Shown here piece after piece: positions 1-6,416 of a DNA stretch of 6,518 nucleotides; positions within the stretch are counted from its first letter, which is position 1; each line of letters begins with the position of its first letter. This DNA comes from Parvularcula sp. (GTDB lineage Bacteria; Pseudomonadota; Alphaproteobacteria; Caulobacterales; Parvularculaceae), in the NCBI GenBank assembly GCA_003506635.1, contig DNZB01000275.1, positions 1-6,518 on the forward strand. Reading direction: 5' to 3'. The notes beneath the pieces were generated by a model. It searched no databases, was not told the origin of the DNA, and was given only the letters and a program-made list of their open reading frames with translations. A program made the position numbers and the translations under genes.

Positions 1-3
1 CTT

Positions 4-10
4 CTCCTCT
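4..10 (-). promoter_or_regulatory. Shine-Dalgarno sequence of the next gene (probably frr), which starts outside the window
   Basis: On the minus strand positions 10 to 4 read AGAGGAG, a near-perfect Shine-Dalgarno sequence only three bases from the window edge. No start codon is left inside the window for it to serve, so a coding region should begin a few bases beyond position 1. In most alphaproteobacteria the gene after pyrH is frr (ribosome recycling factor), so frr is the expected occupant. The motif is seen directly; the gene identity is inferred from family gene order only. Confidence 0.45.
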
Positions 11-34
11 AGCGGTCGATCATCGCGAAATAAT

Positions 35-48
35 GGCGCATTTGCGCC
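35..48 (-). other. Short GC hairpin in the pyrH-frr spacer
   Basis: On the minus strand GGCGC (48-44), loop AAAT and GCGCC (39-35) form a perfect 5-bp stem. It is followed by the AT-rich stretch ATTATTT. This resembles a weak intrinsic terminator or an attenuator, but the stem is short and the tail is not a run of T, so read-through into the next gene is likely. The rest of the 66-base spacer shows no other structure that I can support. Confidence 0.3.
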
Positions 49-66
49 GGTTCGGCGTCGCCCTCA

Positions 67-789
67 TCAAGCATCGATGATCGTCGTGAACTTTCCCTCG
101 CCGGAAAGCGCGCCGACGACGCCGCCGCGCTCGGCGATGGAAAAGACGACGATCGGAATGTGGTTCTCGCGCGTTACTGCGATGGCCGCCTGGTCCATGA
201 CTTTGAGATCGCGCACCATCACCTCGCGATAGGAAAGCGTCTCAAAGCGCGTTGCGGATTTGTCCTTCTTCGGATCGGCCGAATAAACGCCGTCGACATT
301 GGTGCCTTTGAAAAGCGCGTCGCAGCCCATCTCAGCCGCGCGCAGCGCCGCCGCAGTGTCGGTCGTGAAGAACGGATTGCCGGTGCCGGCCGCGAAAATG
401 ACGATGCGGCCTTTCTCCATGTGGCGGATGGCGCGCCGCCGGATGTAGGGCTCGCAGATCGCGGTCATCTCGATCGCCGACATCACGCGCGTGAAAACGC
501 CGATCTTTTCCAGCGCATTTTGCAGGGCTATCGCGTTCATCACGGTCGCGAGCATGCCCATATAATCGGCGCTCGCACGTTCCATGCCTTGCGCCGCCTG
601 GCTCATGCCGCGGAAGATGTTTCCGCCGCCGACGACGAGGCCGAGTTCGGCGCCGAGCGCCTGCGCCTCTTTCACTTCCGAGGCGATGCGCTCGACCGTA
701 TCGTAATCAATGCCGAATTGCTTGGCGCCCATCAGCGCCTCACCGGAGATCTTCAGAAGGACGCGTTTAAATCTCAGTCCGCGCGCCAT
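67..789 (-). CDS. pyrH: UMP kinase (uridylate kinase)
   Basis: Cytoplasmic UMP kinase phosphorylates UMP to UDP with ATP, the first step from de novo UMP to UTP and CTP. The bacterial enzyme belongs to the amino acid kinase family, is hexameric and is usually controlled by GTP (activation) and UTP (inhibition). The 240-residue product is full length (E. coli is about 241). Visible signatures are the N-terminal nucleotide-binding strand and loop [10 protein letters not shown] (residues 12-21), the glycine loop GGGNIFRG (54-61), the UMP-contacting region around D75, the [10 protein letters not shown] loop (135-144), and the segment [14 protein letters not shown] (from 160), which contacts the nucleotide base and phosphates in relatives. 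The ATG start gives the standard N-terminus and has GGAG (799-796) six bases upstream. It follows tsf after a 135-bp spacer and ends in TGA at 69-67. I see no anomalies. Confidence 0.97.
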   Translation of the reverse strand: MARGLRFKRVLLKISGEALMGAKQFGIDYDTVERIASEVKEAQALGAELGLVVGGGNIFRGMSQAAQGMERASADYMGMLATVMNAIALQNALEKIGVFTRVMSAIEMTAICEPYIRRRAIRHMEKGRIVIFAAGTGNPFFTTDTAAALRAAEMGCDALFKGTNVDGVYSADPKKDKSATRFETLSYREVMVRDLKVMDQAAIAVTRENHIPIVVFSIAERGGVVGALSGEGKFTTIIDA

Positions 790-823
790 CGTTCACTCCG
801 TCATCCCGCACATCGCGGCTCGC

Positions 824-852
824 ACCATAGAAGCGCAAAGCTGATTTGCAAG
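824..852 (-). promoter_or_regulatory. Weak candidate promoter for pyrH
   Basis: On the minus strand CTTGCA (852-847) and TATGGT (829-824) are separated by 17 bases and could be -35 and -10 elements. Transcription would begin near 817, giving a leader of about 28 nt before the pyrH ATG. The match is modest: CTTG fits the alphaproteobacterial CTTGAC-like -35, but the -10 is poor. pyrH may equally be transcribed only from upstream promoters. Confidence 0.22.
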
Positions 853-854
853 CG

Positions 855-921
855 GTTGGAAGTGCTTGGATTTTGGGCGTCCGACGCACAGGCGGCGGAA
901 GCCCCCACTTCCAACGCCCAA
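855..921 (-). repeat. Two interlocking inverted repeats in the tsf-pyrH spacer
   Basis: Two perfect inverted repeats lie in the first part of the spacer after tsf. Repeat A is TTGGGCGT (minus 921-914) with ACGCCCAA (880-873), 8 bp. Repeat B is GTTGGAAGTG (915-906) with CACTTCCAAC (864-855), 10 bp. Their order along the RNA is A, B, A', B', so they interlock as in an H-type pseudoknot. A and B share two bases, so both stems can form only if one loses its end pairs; otherwise they are alternatives. A local hairpin GGAAG/CTTCC also competes with B. No T-run follows, so a plain intrinsic terminator is unlikely. Function is unknown. Confidence 0.55.
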
Positions 922-924
922 CCC

Positions 925-1818
925 CTATTCTTCTTCCGTCTTCTCGACGCCCTCGCCAAGTTCAAGGCGCGCAAAGCCCGTAAACTCGATCGGAGAGCCA
1001 ATCTGCTTGGCGGCGTTTTCGATCACCTTTGCGACTTTCGTCTCGCCGTCGATGACGAAGATTTGCTCGAGCAGGACCGATTCCTCGTAAAATTTGCGAA
1101 GGCGCCCCTCGACCATTTTCATGACGACCTCGTCAGGCTTGCCGGAAGCGCGCGCCTGCTCGACGAGAACGGATTTCTCGCGCGCGACCACCGCCGGGTC
1201 GAGGTCTTCCACGCGGCCGGCGAGCGGGCGCGCCGCGGCGACGTGCATCGCGATCTGCTTGCCGACGGCGTTGAGCTTTCCCGGGTCGCCAGACGATTTG
1301 AGGCCGACGAGGACGCCGATCTTGCCCGCGCCCTCAACGGTCTGGTTGTGAATATAGGCCGCGACGACGCCGCCGTCGGCCTTCACCATCGCGGCGCGGC
1401 GGACATTCATGTTCTCGCCGATCTGGCCGACCATTTCGGCGACCTTGTCGGCGACGCTCATGCCGGCGCCCGGATAGGCGGACGCCTTGACCGCCTCGAC
1501 ATCGCCGTTCGCGCCGAGCGCGACATCCGCGATCTCGCGCGCCATCTTCTGGAAGGTCTCGTTGCGCGCGACAAAGTCCGTTTCCGAGTTCACCTCGACC
1601 AGGACGCCGAGGCCCGGTTTGGTAGCCGCGACGACAAGCCCTTCGGCGGCCGCCCGCCCGGCCTTCTTCGCCGCCTTGGCGAGACCCTTTTTGCGGAGCC
1701 AGTCGATCGCTGCTTCCATGTCGCCGTCGGTCGCCTGGAGCGCGGCCTTGCAGTCCATCATGCCGGCGCCGGTCGTTTCGCGGAGGTCCTTCACCATTTG
1801 CGCGGTGATCGCGGCCAT
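925..1818 (-). CDS. tsf: Translation elongation factor Ts
   Basis: EF-Ts is the guanine nucleotide exchange factor that releases GDP from EF-Tu in the cytoplasm, so that EF-Tu can bind GTP and aminoacyl-tRNA again. The 297-residue product is slightly longer than E. coli EF-Ts (about 283) and usual for alphaproteobacteria. The N-terminal UBA-like, EF-Tu-binding module spans about residues 1-52 and contains the signature LRETTGAGMMDCKAAL (12-27). The core carries SETDFVARNE (78-87); D81 and F82 match the E. coli pair that inserts near the EF-Tu magnesium site. The core continues through the conserved KQIAMHVAA segment, and the C-terminal module includes SVLLEQIFVIDGE; the Ile after LEQ sits where many homologues have Pro or Ala. 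The ATG at 1818 has AAGGAG (1832-1827) eight bases upstream, which supports the start. It follows rpsB by 120 bp, the classical rpsB-tsf pairing, and ends in TAG. Confidence 0.97.
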   Translation of the reverse strand: MAAITAQMVKDLRETTGAGMMDCKAALQATDGDMEAAIDWLRKKGLAKAAKKAGRAAAEGLVVAATKPGLGVLVEVNSETDFVARNETFQKMAREIADVALGANGDVEAVKASAYPGAGMSVADKVAEMVGQIGENMNVRRAAMVKADGGVVAAYIHNQTVEGAGKIGVLVGLKSSGDPGKLNAVGKQIAMHVAAARPLAGRVEDLDPAVVAREKSVLVEQARASGKPDEVVMKMVEGRLRKFYEESVLLEQIFVIDGETKVAKVIENAAKQIGSPIEFTGFARLELGEGVEKTEEE

Positions 1819-1864
1819 CGTTCTTGCTCCTTCAATCGCGTTCGTAGGTTTTCGTCATGTTTCG

Positions 1865-1893
1865 AGCGGGCCCGGCGATCCCGCCTGCCCGCT
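1865..1893 (-). other. Strong two-tier hairpin in the rpsB-tsf spacer
   Basis: On the minus strand AGCGGGC (1893-1887) pairs perfectly with GCCCGCT (1871-1865). Inside it GGCG (1885-1882) pairs with CGCC (1877-1874) around a four-base loop. The resulting 11-bp imperfect stem should be very stable in RNA. It is followed by CGAAACATG and not by a T-run, so it is not a canonical intrinsic terminator. It could be a partial attenuator, a Rho-linked pause or a 3'-end stabiliser separating rpsB and tsf expression; E. coli has an attenuating structure in the same spacer. Confidence 0.5.
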
Positions 1894-1907
1894 TTGATGC
1901 TGTGTCG

Positions 1908-1925
1908 CGGCGGCGGAAGCCGCCG
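1908..1925 (-). other. Perfect 7-bp hairpin just after the rpsB stop
   Basis: On the minus strand CGGCGGC (1925-1919), loop TTCC and GCCGCCG (1914-1908) form a perfect stem starting 13 bases after the rpsB stop codon. The short T-run of this spacer (CTTTTTC) precedes the hairpin, the wrong side for an intrinsic terminator. With the second hairpin at 1865-1893 it forms a tandem pair that may protect the rpsB 3' end or modulate tsf expression. The role is inferred. Confidence 0.45.
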
Positions 1926-1938
1926 GAAAAAGGTCGCC

Positions 1939-2721
1939 TTAAGCCGCCGCGCCGGCGCCAGATTCGGCCTGCGTGATCACGGGATCGGCAGGAACGGTTT
2001 CGAGCGCGCCAAGATCGACGCCGAGCGAGGCCTGGCTCGCCGAAATGCCGTCGATGACCGCATCGGCGACAAGGCCGCAGTAAAGGGCGATCGCGCGGCT
2101 GGCGTCGTCATTGCCCGGGATGACGAAGTCGATGTCGTCAGGCGAGCAATTCGTGTCCACGACGGCGACGACCGGAATGCCGAGCTTCTTGGCTTCCTTG
2201 ACCGCGATCGCTTCCTTCTTGACGTCGATGACGAAAAGAAGATCAGGCAGGCCGCCGAGATCGCGGATGCCGCCGAGCGAGGCTTCGAGCTTGTCGCGCT
2301 CGCGCGCGATCTGCAGCTGCTCCTTCTTGGTCAGCCCCTTTCCGCCGCCAGCGAGAAGCTCCTCCATTTCCTTCAGCTTACGGATGGAATTGGAGATCGT
2401 CTCCCAGTTGGTCAGCGTGCCGCCGAGCCAGCGCACGTTCATGTAATACTGCGCGCAGCGGCGCGCGTGTTCGGCGATAGGCCCTTGCGCCTGGCGCTTG
2501 GTGCCGACCATCAGGATGCGCCCTCCGCGCGCGACGGTGTCGCGGATCTTGACGAGCGCTTGATGAAGAAGGGGCACGGTCTGCGACAAATCAACGACGT
2601 GAATGCCATTGCGTTCGCCGAAGATGTAGGGCTTCATTTTGGGGTCCCAGCGATGCGTCTGGTGACCGAAGTGAACGCCAGCTTCCAGAAGCTGGCGCAT
2701 GCTGAATTCCGGCAGCGCCAT
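1939..2721 (-). CDS. rpsB: 30S ribosomal protein S2
   Basis: S2 binds late to the 30S subunit near the head-body junction, and with S1 it is needed for translation initiation. From the chosen start the product is 260 residues, longer than E. coli S2 (241) because of an acidic, Ala- and Gly-rich C-terminal tail (ending AESGAGAAA), as is common in alphaproteobacteria. Signatures are the N-terminal [18 protein letters not shown] (from residue 8), [16 protein letters not shown], and the second half [12 protein letters not shown]...[28 protein letters not shown]. The frame is open 20 codons further upstream to an ATG at 2781. I chose 2721 because it gives the family N-terminus [15 protein letters not shown] and has GAGGAG (2733-2728) six bases before it; the upstream ATG lies within the structured leader. 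It starts 154 bp after dnaE and ends in TAA. S2 represses its own operon in E. coli; whether that holds here is unknown. Confidence 0.97.
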   Translation of the reverse strand: MALPEFSMRQLLEAGVHFGHQTHRWDPKMKPYIFGERNGIHVVDLSQTVPLLHQALVKIRDTVARGGRILMVGTKRQAQGPIAEHARRCAQYYMNVRWLGGTLTNWETISNSIRKLKEMEELLAGGGKGLTKKEQLQIARERDKLEASLGGIRDLGGLPDLLFVIDVKKEAIAVKEAKKLGIPVVAVVDTNCSPDDIDFVIPGNDDASRAIALYCGLVADAVIDGISASQASLGVDLGALETVPADPVITQAESGAGAAA

Positions 2722-2727
2722 TTTAGT

Positions 2728-2733
2728 CTCCTC
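2728..2733 (-). promoter_or_regulatory. Shine-Dalgarno sequence of rpsB (decides the start)
   Basis: GAGGAG on the minus strand at 2733-2728, followed by the six-base spacer ACTAAA and ATG at 2721. It is the strongest ribosome binding site in the region and excludes the in-frame ATG at 2781. The bases GAGGA (2733-2729) are also perfectly complementary to TCCTC (2787-2783) upstream in the same leader, so the site could be sequestered. Confidence 0.85.
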
Positions 2734-2746
2734 AAGGTTCTTCCGC

Positions 2747-2799
2747 TGCGGGGCGCCGAGAAGGCGGCCGAAGCCGCCCACCGAGGATTGATCCCCGCA
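2747..2799 (-). promoter_or_regulatory. Structured rpsB 5' leader, candidate autoregulatory element
   Basis: On the minus strand TGCGGGG (2799-2793) is perfectly complementary to CCCCGCA (2753-2747), giving a 7-bp outer helix. It encloses GGCGGC (2778-2773), TTCG (2772-2769) and GCCGCC (2768-2763): a perfect 6-bp stem capped by the exceptionally stable C(UUCG)G tetraloop. Inside the outer helix TCCTC (2787-2783) can instead pair with GAGGA of the Shine-Dalgarno sequence; two adjoining G-U pairs would extend this to 7. The leader therefore has a compact fold and a competing fold that would occlude ribosome entry. S2-responsive leaders are known from other bacteria, but I do not recognise this one as a described family, so the regulatory role is inferred. 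Confidence 0.45.
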
Positions 2800-2816
2800 T
2801 GTGTGATGGCGCGGGG

Positions 2817-2844
2817 CTATAGGGGGTCAGGTCCCGCAAAGCAA
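2817..2844 (-). promoter_or_regulatory. Candidate promoter of the rpsB-tsf(-pyrH) unit
   Basis: On the minus strand TTGCTT (2844-2839) and CTATAG (2822-2817), 16 bases apart, fit housekeeping sigma factor -35 and -10 elements of alphaproteobacteria. Transcription would start near 2810, about 90 nt before the rpsB ATG. The stretch between the -10 and the start is CCCCGC (2816-2811), a fully GC discriminator as found in promoters under stringent (ppGpp) control. The location right after dnaE and before the ribosomal genes supports it. There is no experimental start site to confirm it. Confidence 0.5.
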
Positions 2845-2875
2845 CAGGCGAGGCGGGGCGAGGCTGAAATCCGGT

Positions 2876-5800
2876 CTAGACCAGTTCGACCTCAAGGACG
2901 CCGTCGACCGCCTTCAAGGCCCCGCGAACCGCCGGCGTACAAGCCGCGCGCTCTTTCAGCGCAAGATCGACCTGACGCCCCCCTTGATCCGGAAGCGTCA
3001 GCGACAGGATGACTTCTCCCGCCTCGCCCGGCGCCGCTGGCTTGACGGCCGAAAGGCGGCGGCGGACGGCTTCGATGGCGTCCACGCCGGCTACGGCGAT
3101 CCTCAGCTGCGAGGTCGTCTGGGCCGCGGCGGCGTCAAGGCGGCGGACGCCGTCTGCGGCCAAACGCACCTCGCCTTCCCGCTCCTCGGCGTTCGCCGCG
3201 AAGAGAACGAGGGCGCCGGCTTCGAGGAAATCGCGCGAAGCCTCGAGGACCTCTGAGAAAACCGCGATCTCGAAATCCGTCGTCGCGTCCGAGCATTCGA
3301 CAAACGCAAAAGGCTTTCCGGCGCGCGAACGACGCATGCGGACGGCGCGAATGACCGCGGCGACCTGGCCGGAAAAGCGCGCGCCCGCCTTCGCGGCCTC
3401 AATCGCTTCGGCCGCGGTGATCGCCTTGAGGCGGCGGAGCTCCGTTGCGTAGTCGTCAAGCGGGTGGCCGCTGAAATAGAAGCCGAGCGCGGCGCGCTCC
3501 TCGTTCAACCGCTCGATCGGCGCCCACTCATCGACGGAGGGAAGGCGCGGGCGCTCCAGCGCGGGCGCCGCGCCGACATCGAAAAGGCCGCCTTGCGCGC
3601 TTGCGCGGTCTTCAAACGCCTGCGCCGAATGGCGAATGACAAGGTCGGCGCCGGCGACGATCGCGGCGCGCGAGCGCGCAAGGCCGTCAAGCGCGCCGGC
3701 GCGGGCGAGATTTTCAAGAGCGCGCTTTCCGACGGCCTTAAGATCGACCCGTTCCGCAAGATCGTAAATATCGCGAAAGGGCCCGTGCGCGCGCCGCTCG
3801 TCTGCGATAAGGCGCATCGCCGCTTCGCCGACATTCTTGACCGCGCCGAGCGCATAGAGAACGGCGCCGTCCTTGACCGAGAAATCCGCGCCGGAATGAT
3901 TGGCGTGCGGCGGCTTCACCGGCACGCCGCTGCGCTGCGCCTCCTTCAGGAACACCGCCAGCTTGTCGGTGTTCGAAAGATCGAGCGACATCGAGGCCGC
4001 AAGAAACTCCGCCGGGTGGTTCGCCTTGAGATACGCCGTCTGGTAGGCGATAAGGGCGTATGCGGCCGCGTGGCTCTTGTTGAATCCGTAGCCTGCGAAC
4101 TTCTCGACAAGCTCGAAGATCGATTGAGCCTTTCGCGGATCGACGCCCTTCGCACTGGCGCCCTCGACGAAGCGGGCGCGCTGGCGGTCCATCTCCTCCT
4201 TCTGCTTCTTGCCCATGGCGCGCCGGAGAAGGTCCGCCTCGCCCAGCGAATAGCCGGAGAGGATCTGCGCGATCTGCATCACCTGTTCCTGATAGATGAT
4301 GACGCCGTAGGTTTCCTTCAGCACGGCTTCGAGCGAGGGGTGCAGATAATCGGGCGGCGACAGCCCTTGCTTGCGCTCGATATAGGTCGGAATGTTCTCC
4401 ATCGGGCCCGGCCGGTAGAGCGAGACGAGCGCGATGATGTCCTCGACGCAATCGGGCTTCATCGCCCGAAGAGTCTGACGCATGCCGGTTGATTCAAGCT
4501 GGAACACGCCGACGGCAGCGCCCTCGCCCAGCATCGCAAAAGTCTTCTTGTCGTCGAGCGGAAGGCGCAAGGGATCAATCTCGGTCCCGGCCGCCCGCAA
4601 GAACCTCACCGCACGGTCGATGACGGTGAGCGTCTTGAGGCCCAGGAAGTCGAATTTCACAAGGCCCGCAGGCTCGACCCACTTCATGTTGTATTGCGTC
4701 GCGGGGAGGTCCGAACGCGGATCGCGGTAAAGCGGCGTCAGCTCGTCGAGCGCGCGGTCGCTGATGACGACGCCGGCCGCATGGGTCGAGGCGTGGCGAT
4801 ATAGACCTTCAAGCTTCAACGCTTTTTCGAGCAGCGCCGCGACGCCTTCGTCGCGCGCGCGCTCTTCCTTGAGGCGCGGCTCGGATTCGATCGCCTCGGC
4901 GAGCGTCACCGGATTGGCGGGATTGTTCGGCACCAGTTTGCACAGCCGGTCGACCACCGGATAGGGCATGCCGATCACGCGCCCGACATCGCGGAGCACC
5001 GCGCGCGCCTGCAATTTGCCGAAGGTGATGATCTGCGCGACGCGGTCAGCGCCGTATTTCGCCTGCACATAGCGGATCACTTCGTCGCGCCGGTCCTGAC
5101 AGAAGTCGATGTCGAAGTCCGGCATCGAAACCCGCTCAGGATTCAAGAAGCGTTCGAAAAGAAGGCCGAAGCGCAAGGGATCAAGATCAGTGATGGTCAG
5201 CGCCCAGGCGACGAGCGAACCCGCGCCTGATCCGCGCCCCGGTCCTACCGGAATGCCTTCCTTCTTCGCCCATTTGATGAAGTCTGCGACAATCAGGAAA
5301 TAACCCGGGAACCCCATCTTGCAGATGACGTCGATCTCAAATTTGAGACGGTCCCAGTAATCCGCTTCCGCAGCCGCCAGCGCGCCGGACGCAAGCCGCG
5401 TCTTGAGGCCCTCGCGCGCTTGACGTTCAAGCTCTCGCGCCTCCGCCTCGAGCCCGTCATCACCGGCGCCGGCCCGCGCCGCTTCCTTCGTAAAACGCGG
5501 CAGGATCGGCTGGCGCGTGCGCGGACGATAAGCGCAGCGCCGGGCGATTTCGATCGTGGCGTCGATCGCTTCGGGCAGGTCGGCGAAAAGCGCGCGCATT
5601 TCCGACGCGGACTTGAAATAATGATCGCGCGTGACGGCGCGCCGGTCTTCCTGGTGCACATAGGCGCCTTCGGCGATGCAGAGGAGCGCATCATGCGCCT
5701 CGTAATCGTCCGCCTTCGGAAAAAAGGGCTCGTTCGTCGCGACGACAGGCAAGCCGAGATCGTCGGCGGCGCCGATGAGATCACTTTCGACGGGGCGCGC

Positions 5801-6397
5801 GCGTCGCGAGGGGTGACGCTGCAACTCGACGTAGAAGCGATTCGGGAAGAGTTCGGCCAAACGCGCGGCAAGCGCCATCGCCTCGTCGCCGCGGTCGAGC
5901 CGGAACAGCTGGTCGAGCGGGCCGTCAAAACCGCCGGAAAGGCAAATGAGCCCCTCGGTCCCCTCGTCCGGAAACCAGGACAGCGCGGCGGCGACGTAGT
6001 CAGGAGAGGCCGACGCCAGATAAGCGCGGCTTGAAAGCCGCATCAGGCGCCGGAACCCCGCTTCCGACTGGGCAAGCAATACGATCGCGGGCGGGCGGGC
6101 GCCTTTGACGTCGCTGGCGAGCGACAGCTGCAGCCCGGGGATCGGCTGTAACCCGGCGGCGGCGAGGGTGTCGGAGACCTCAAGCGCGCCGAAGAGATTG
6201 TTGGTGTCGGTGACCGCGACCGCCGGCATCCCAGCCGCGAGACAGAGGTCTTTCAGCTTGCCGGTCTTGATCGCGCCTTCGGAGAGCGAATAGGCGGAAT
6301 GGAGATGGAGATGGACAAAATCGGCGACCGGCTTTGGCGCGCCGGCTTCCTTCCGGGCAGCGTCCAACAATGCGGCCTCCCGGATCGGGTCGCCCAT
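2876..6397 (-). CDS. dnaE: DNA polymerase III alpha subunit (replicative polymerase)
   Basis: DnaE is the catalytic alpha subunit of the replicative DNA polymerase III holoenzyme, copying both chromosome strands with the beta clamp and a separate proofreading epsilon subunit. The 1173-residue product is full length (E. coli 1160). An N-terminal PHP domain starts at HLHLHS (29-34). The polymerase palm and fingers of the C family follow: PVGPGRGSGAGS near 380-392, MPDFDIDFC from 425 with catalytic D429 and D431, and VKFDFLGL with the third catalytic D583. Further on are YQEQVMQIAQ (about 700), GYGFNKSHAAAYAL (about 767-780), a helix-hairpin-helix YALGAVKNVGEAA (about 846), the internal clamp-binding motif QGGLF (935-939), SGHPLDDY (about 973) and an OB fold (about 1004-1085). 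ATG at 6397 has AAGGAAGG (6413-6406) eight bases upstream and lies 19 bp after the preceding stop, suggesting co-transcription with that gene. It is the DnaE1 type, not the error-prone ImuC/DnaE2. Stop is TAG. Confidence 0.98.
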   Translation of the reverse strand: MGDPIREAALLDAARKEAGAPKPVADFVHLHLHSAYSLSEGAIKTGKLKDLCLAAGMPAVAVTDTNNLFGALEVSDTLAAAGLQPIPGLQLSLASDVKGARPPAIVLLAQSEAGFRRLMRLSSRAYLASASPDYVAAALSWFPDEGTEGLICLSGGFDGPLDQLFRLDRGDEAMALAARLAELFPNRFYVELQRHPSRRARPVESDLIGAADDLGLPVVATNEPFFPKADDYEAHDALLCIAEGAYVHQEDRRAVTRDHYFKSASEMRALFADLPEAIDATIEIARRCAYRPRTRQPILPRFTKEAARAGAGDDGLEAEARELERQAREGLKTRLASGALAAAEADYWDRLKFEIDVICKMGFPGYFLIVADFIKWAKKEGIPVGPGRGSGAGSLVAWALTITDLDPLRFGLLFERFLNPERVSMPDFDIDFCQDRRDEVIRYVQAKYGADRVAQIITFGKLQARAVLRDVGRVIGMPYPVVDRLCKLVPNNPANPVTLAEAIESEPRLKEERARDEGVAALLEKALKLEGLYRHASTHAAGVVISDRALDELTPLYRDPRSDLPATQYNMKWVEPAGLVKFDFLGLKTLTVIDRAVRFLRAAGTEIDPLRLPLDDKKTFAMLGEGAAVGVFQLESTGMRQTLRAMKPDCVEDIIALVSLYRPGPMENIPTYIERKQGLSPPDYLHPSLEAVLKETYGVIIYQEQVMQIAQILSGYSLGEADLLRRAMGKKQKEEMDRQRARFVEGASAKGVDPRKAQSIFELVEKFAGYGFNKSHAAAYALIAYQTAYLKANHPAEFLAASMSLDLSNTDKLAVFLKEAQRSGVPVKPPHANHSGADFSVKDGAVLYALGAVKNVGEAAMRLIADERRAHGPFRDIYDLAERVDLKAVGKRALENLARAGALDGLARSRAAIVAGADLVIRHSAQAFEDRASAQGGLFDVGAAPALERPRLPSVDEWAPIERLNEERAALGFYFSGHPLDDYATELRRLKAITAAEAIEAAKAGARFSGQVAAVIRAVRMRRSRAGKPFAFVECSDATTDFEIAVFSEVLEASRDFLEAGALVLFAANAEEREGEVRLAADGVRRLDAAAAQTTSQLRIAVAGVDAIEAVRRRLSAVKPAAPGEAGEVILSLTLPDQGGRQVDLALKERAACTPAVRGALKAVDGVLEVELV

Positions 6398-6405
6398 CGC
6401 GTCAA

Positions 6406-6413
6406 CCTTCCTT
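6406..6413 (-). promoter_or_regulatory. Shine-Dalgarno sequence of dnaE
   Basis: AAGGAAGG on the minus strand at 6413-6406, eight bases before the dnaE ATG at 6397. It lies within the 19-bp gap after the upstream stop codon. It supports the chosen start, which adds a roughly 26-residue variable leader before the conserved FVHLHLHS block. Confidence 0.75.
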
Positions 6414-6416
6414 CGT

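Noticed and set aside
20..67. A 15-codon open frame whose ATG overlaps the pyrH stop (ATGA)
   Set aside because: It is very short, has no homology that I recognise, contains the GGCGC hairpin and ends before the strong Shine-Dalgarno site of the next gene. It is probably chance, though translational coupling cannot be excluded.
2722..2781. In-frame upstream ATG that would give S2 a 20-residue N-terminal extension
   Set aside because: The extension ([20 protein letters not shown]) is the translation of the structured leader and the Shine-Dalgarno region. The family N-terminus and the GAGGAG site both point to 2721.
2821..2875. Search for an intrinsic terminator after dnaE
   Set aside because: No stem followed by a T-run is visible between the dnaE stop and the rpsB promoter. 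The CCCCGC/GCGGGG hairpin (2816-2793) is followed by ATCAATCC, so read-through into rpsB remains possible.
160..3012. Very long plus-strand open frame opposite pyrH, tsf and rpsB
   Set aside because: It lies codon on codon with three certain genes, crosses their spacers, and has an Arg-, His-, Asp- and Ala-rich composition typical of antisense shadows in GC-rich DNA. The lack of TTA, CTA and TCA codons in the sense genes explains it.
3738..4451. 237-codon minus-strand frame inside dnaE in another register (also 5293-5928)
   Set aside because: Out-of-frame shadow within intact conserved polymerase motifs; there is no sign of a frameshift in dnaE.
3464..4492. 342-codon plus-strand open frame opposite dnaE (also 5420-6034)
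   Set aside because: Same register as the dnaE codons, no recognisable domain, and dnaE is unambiguous across the whole stretch.
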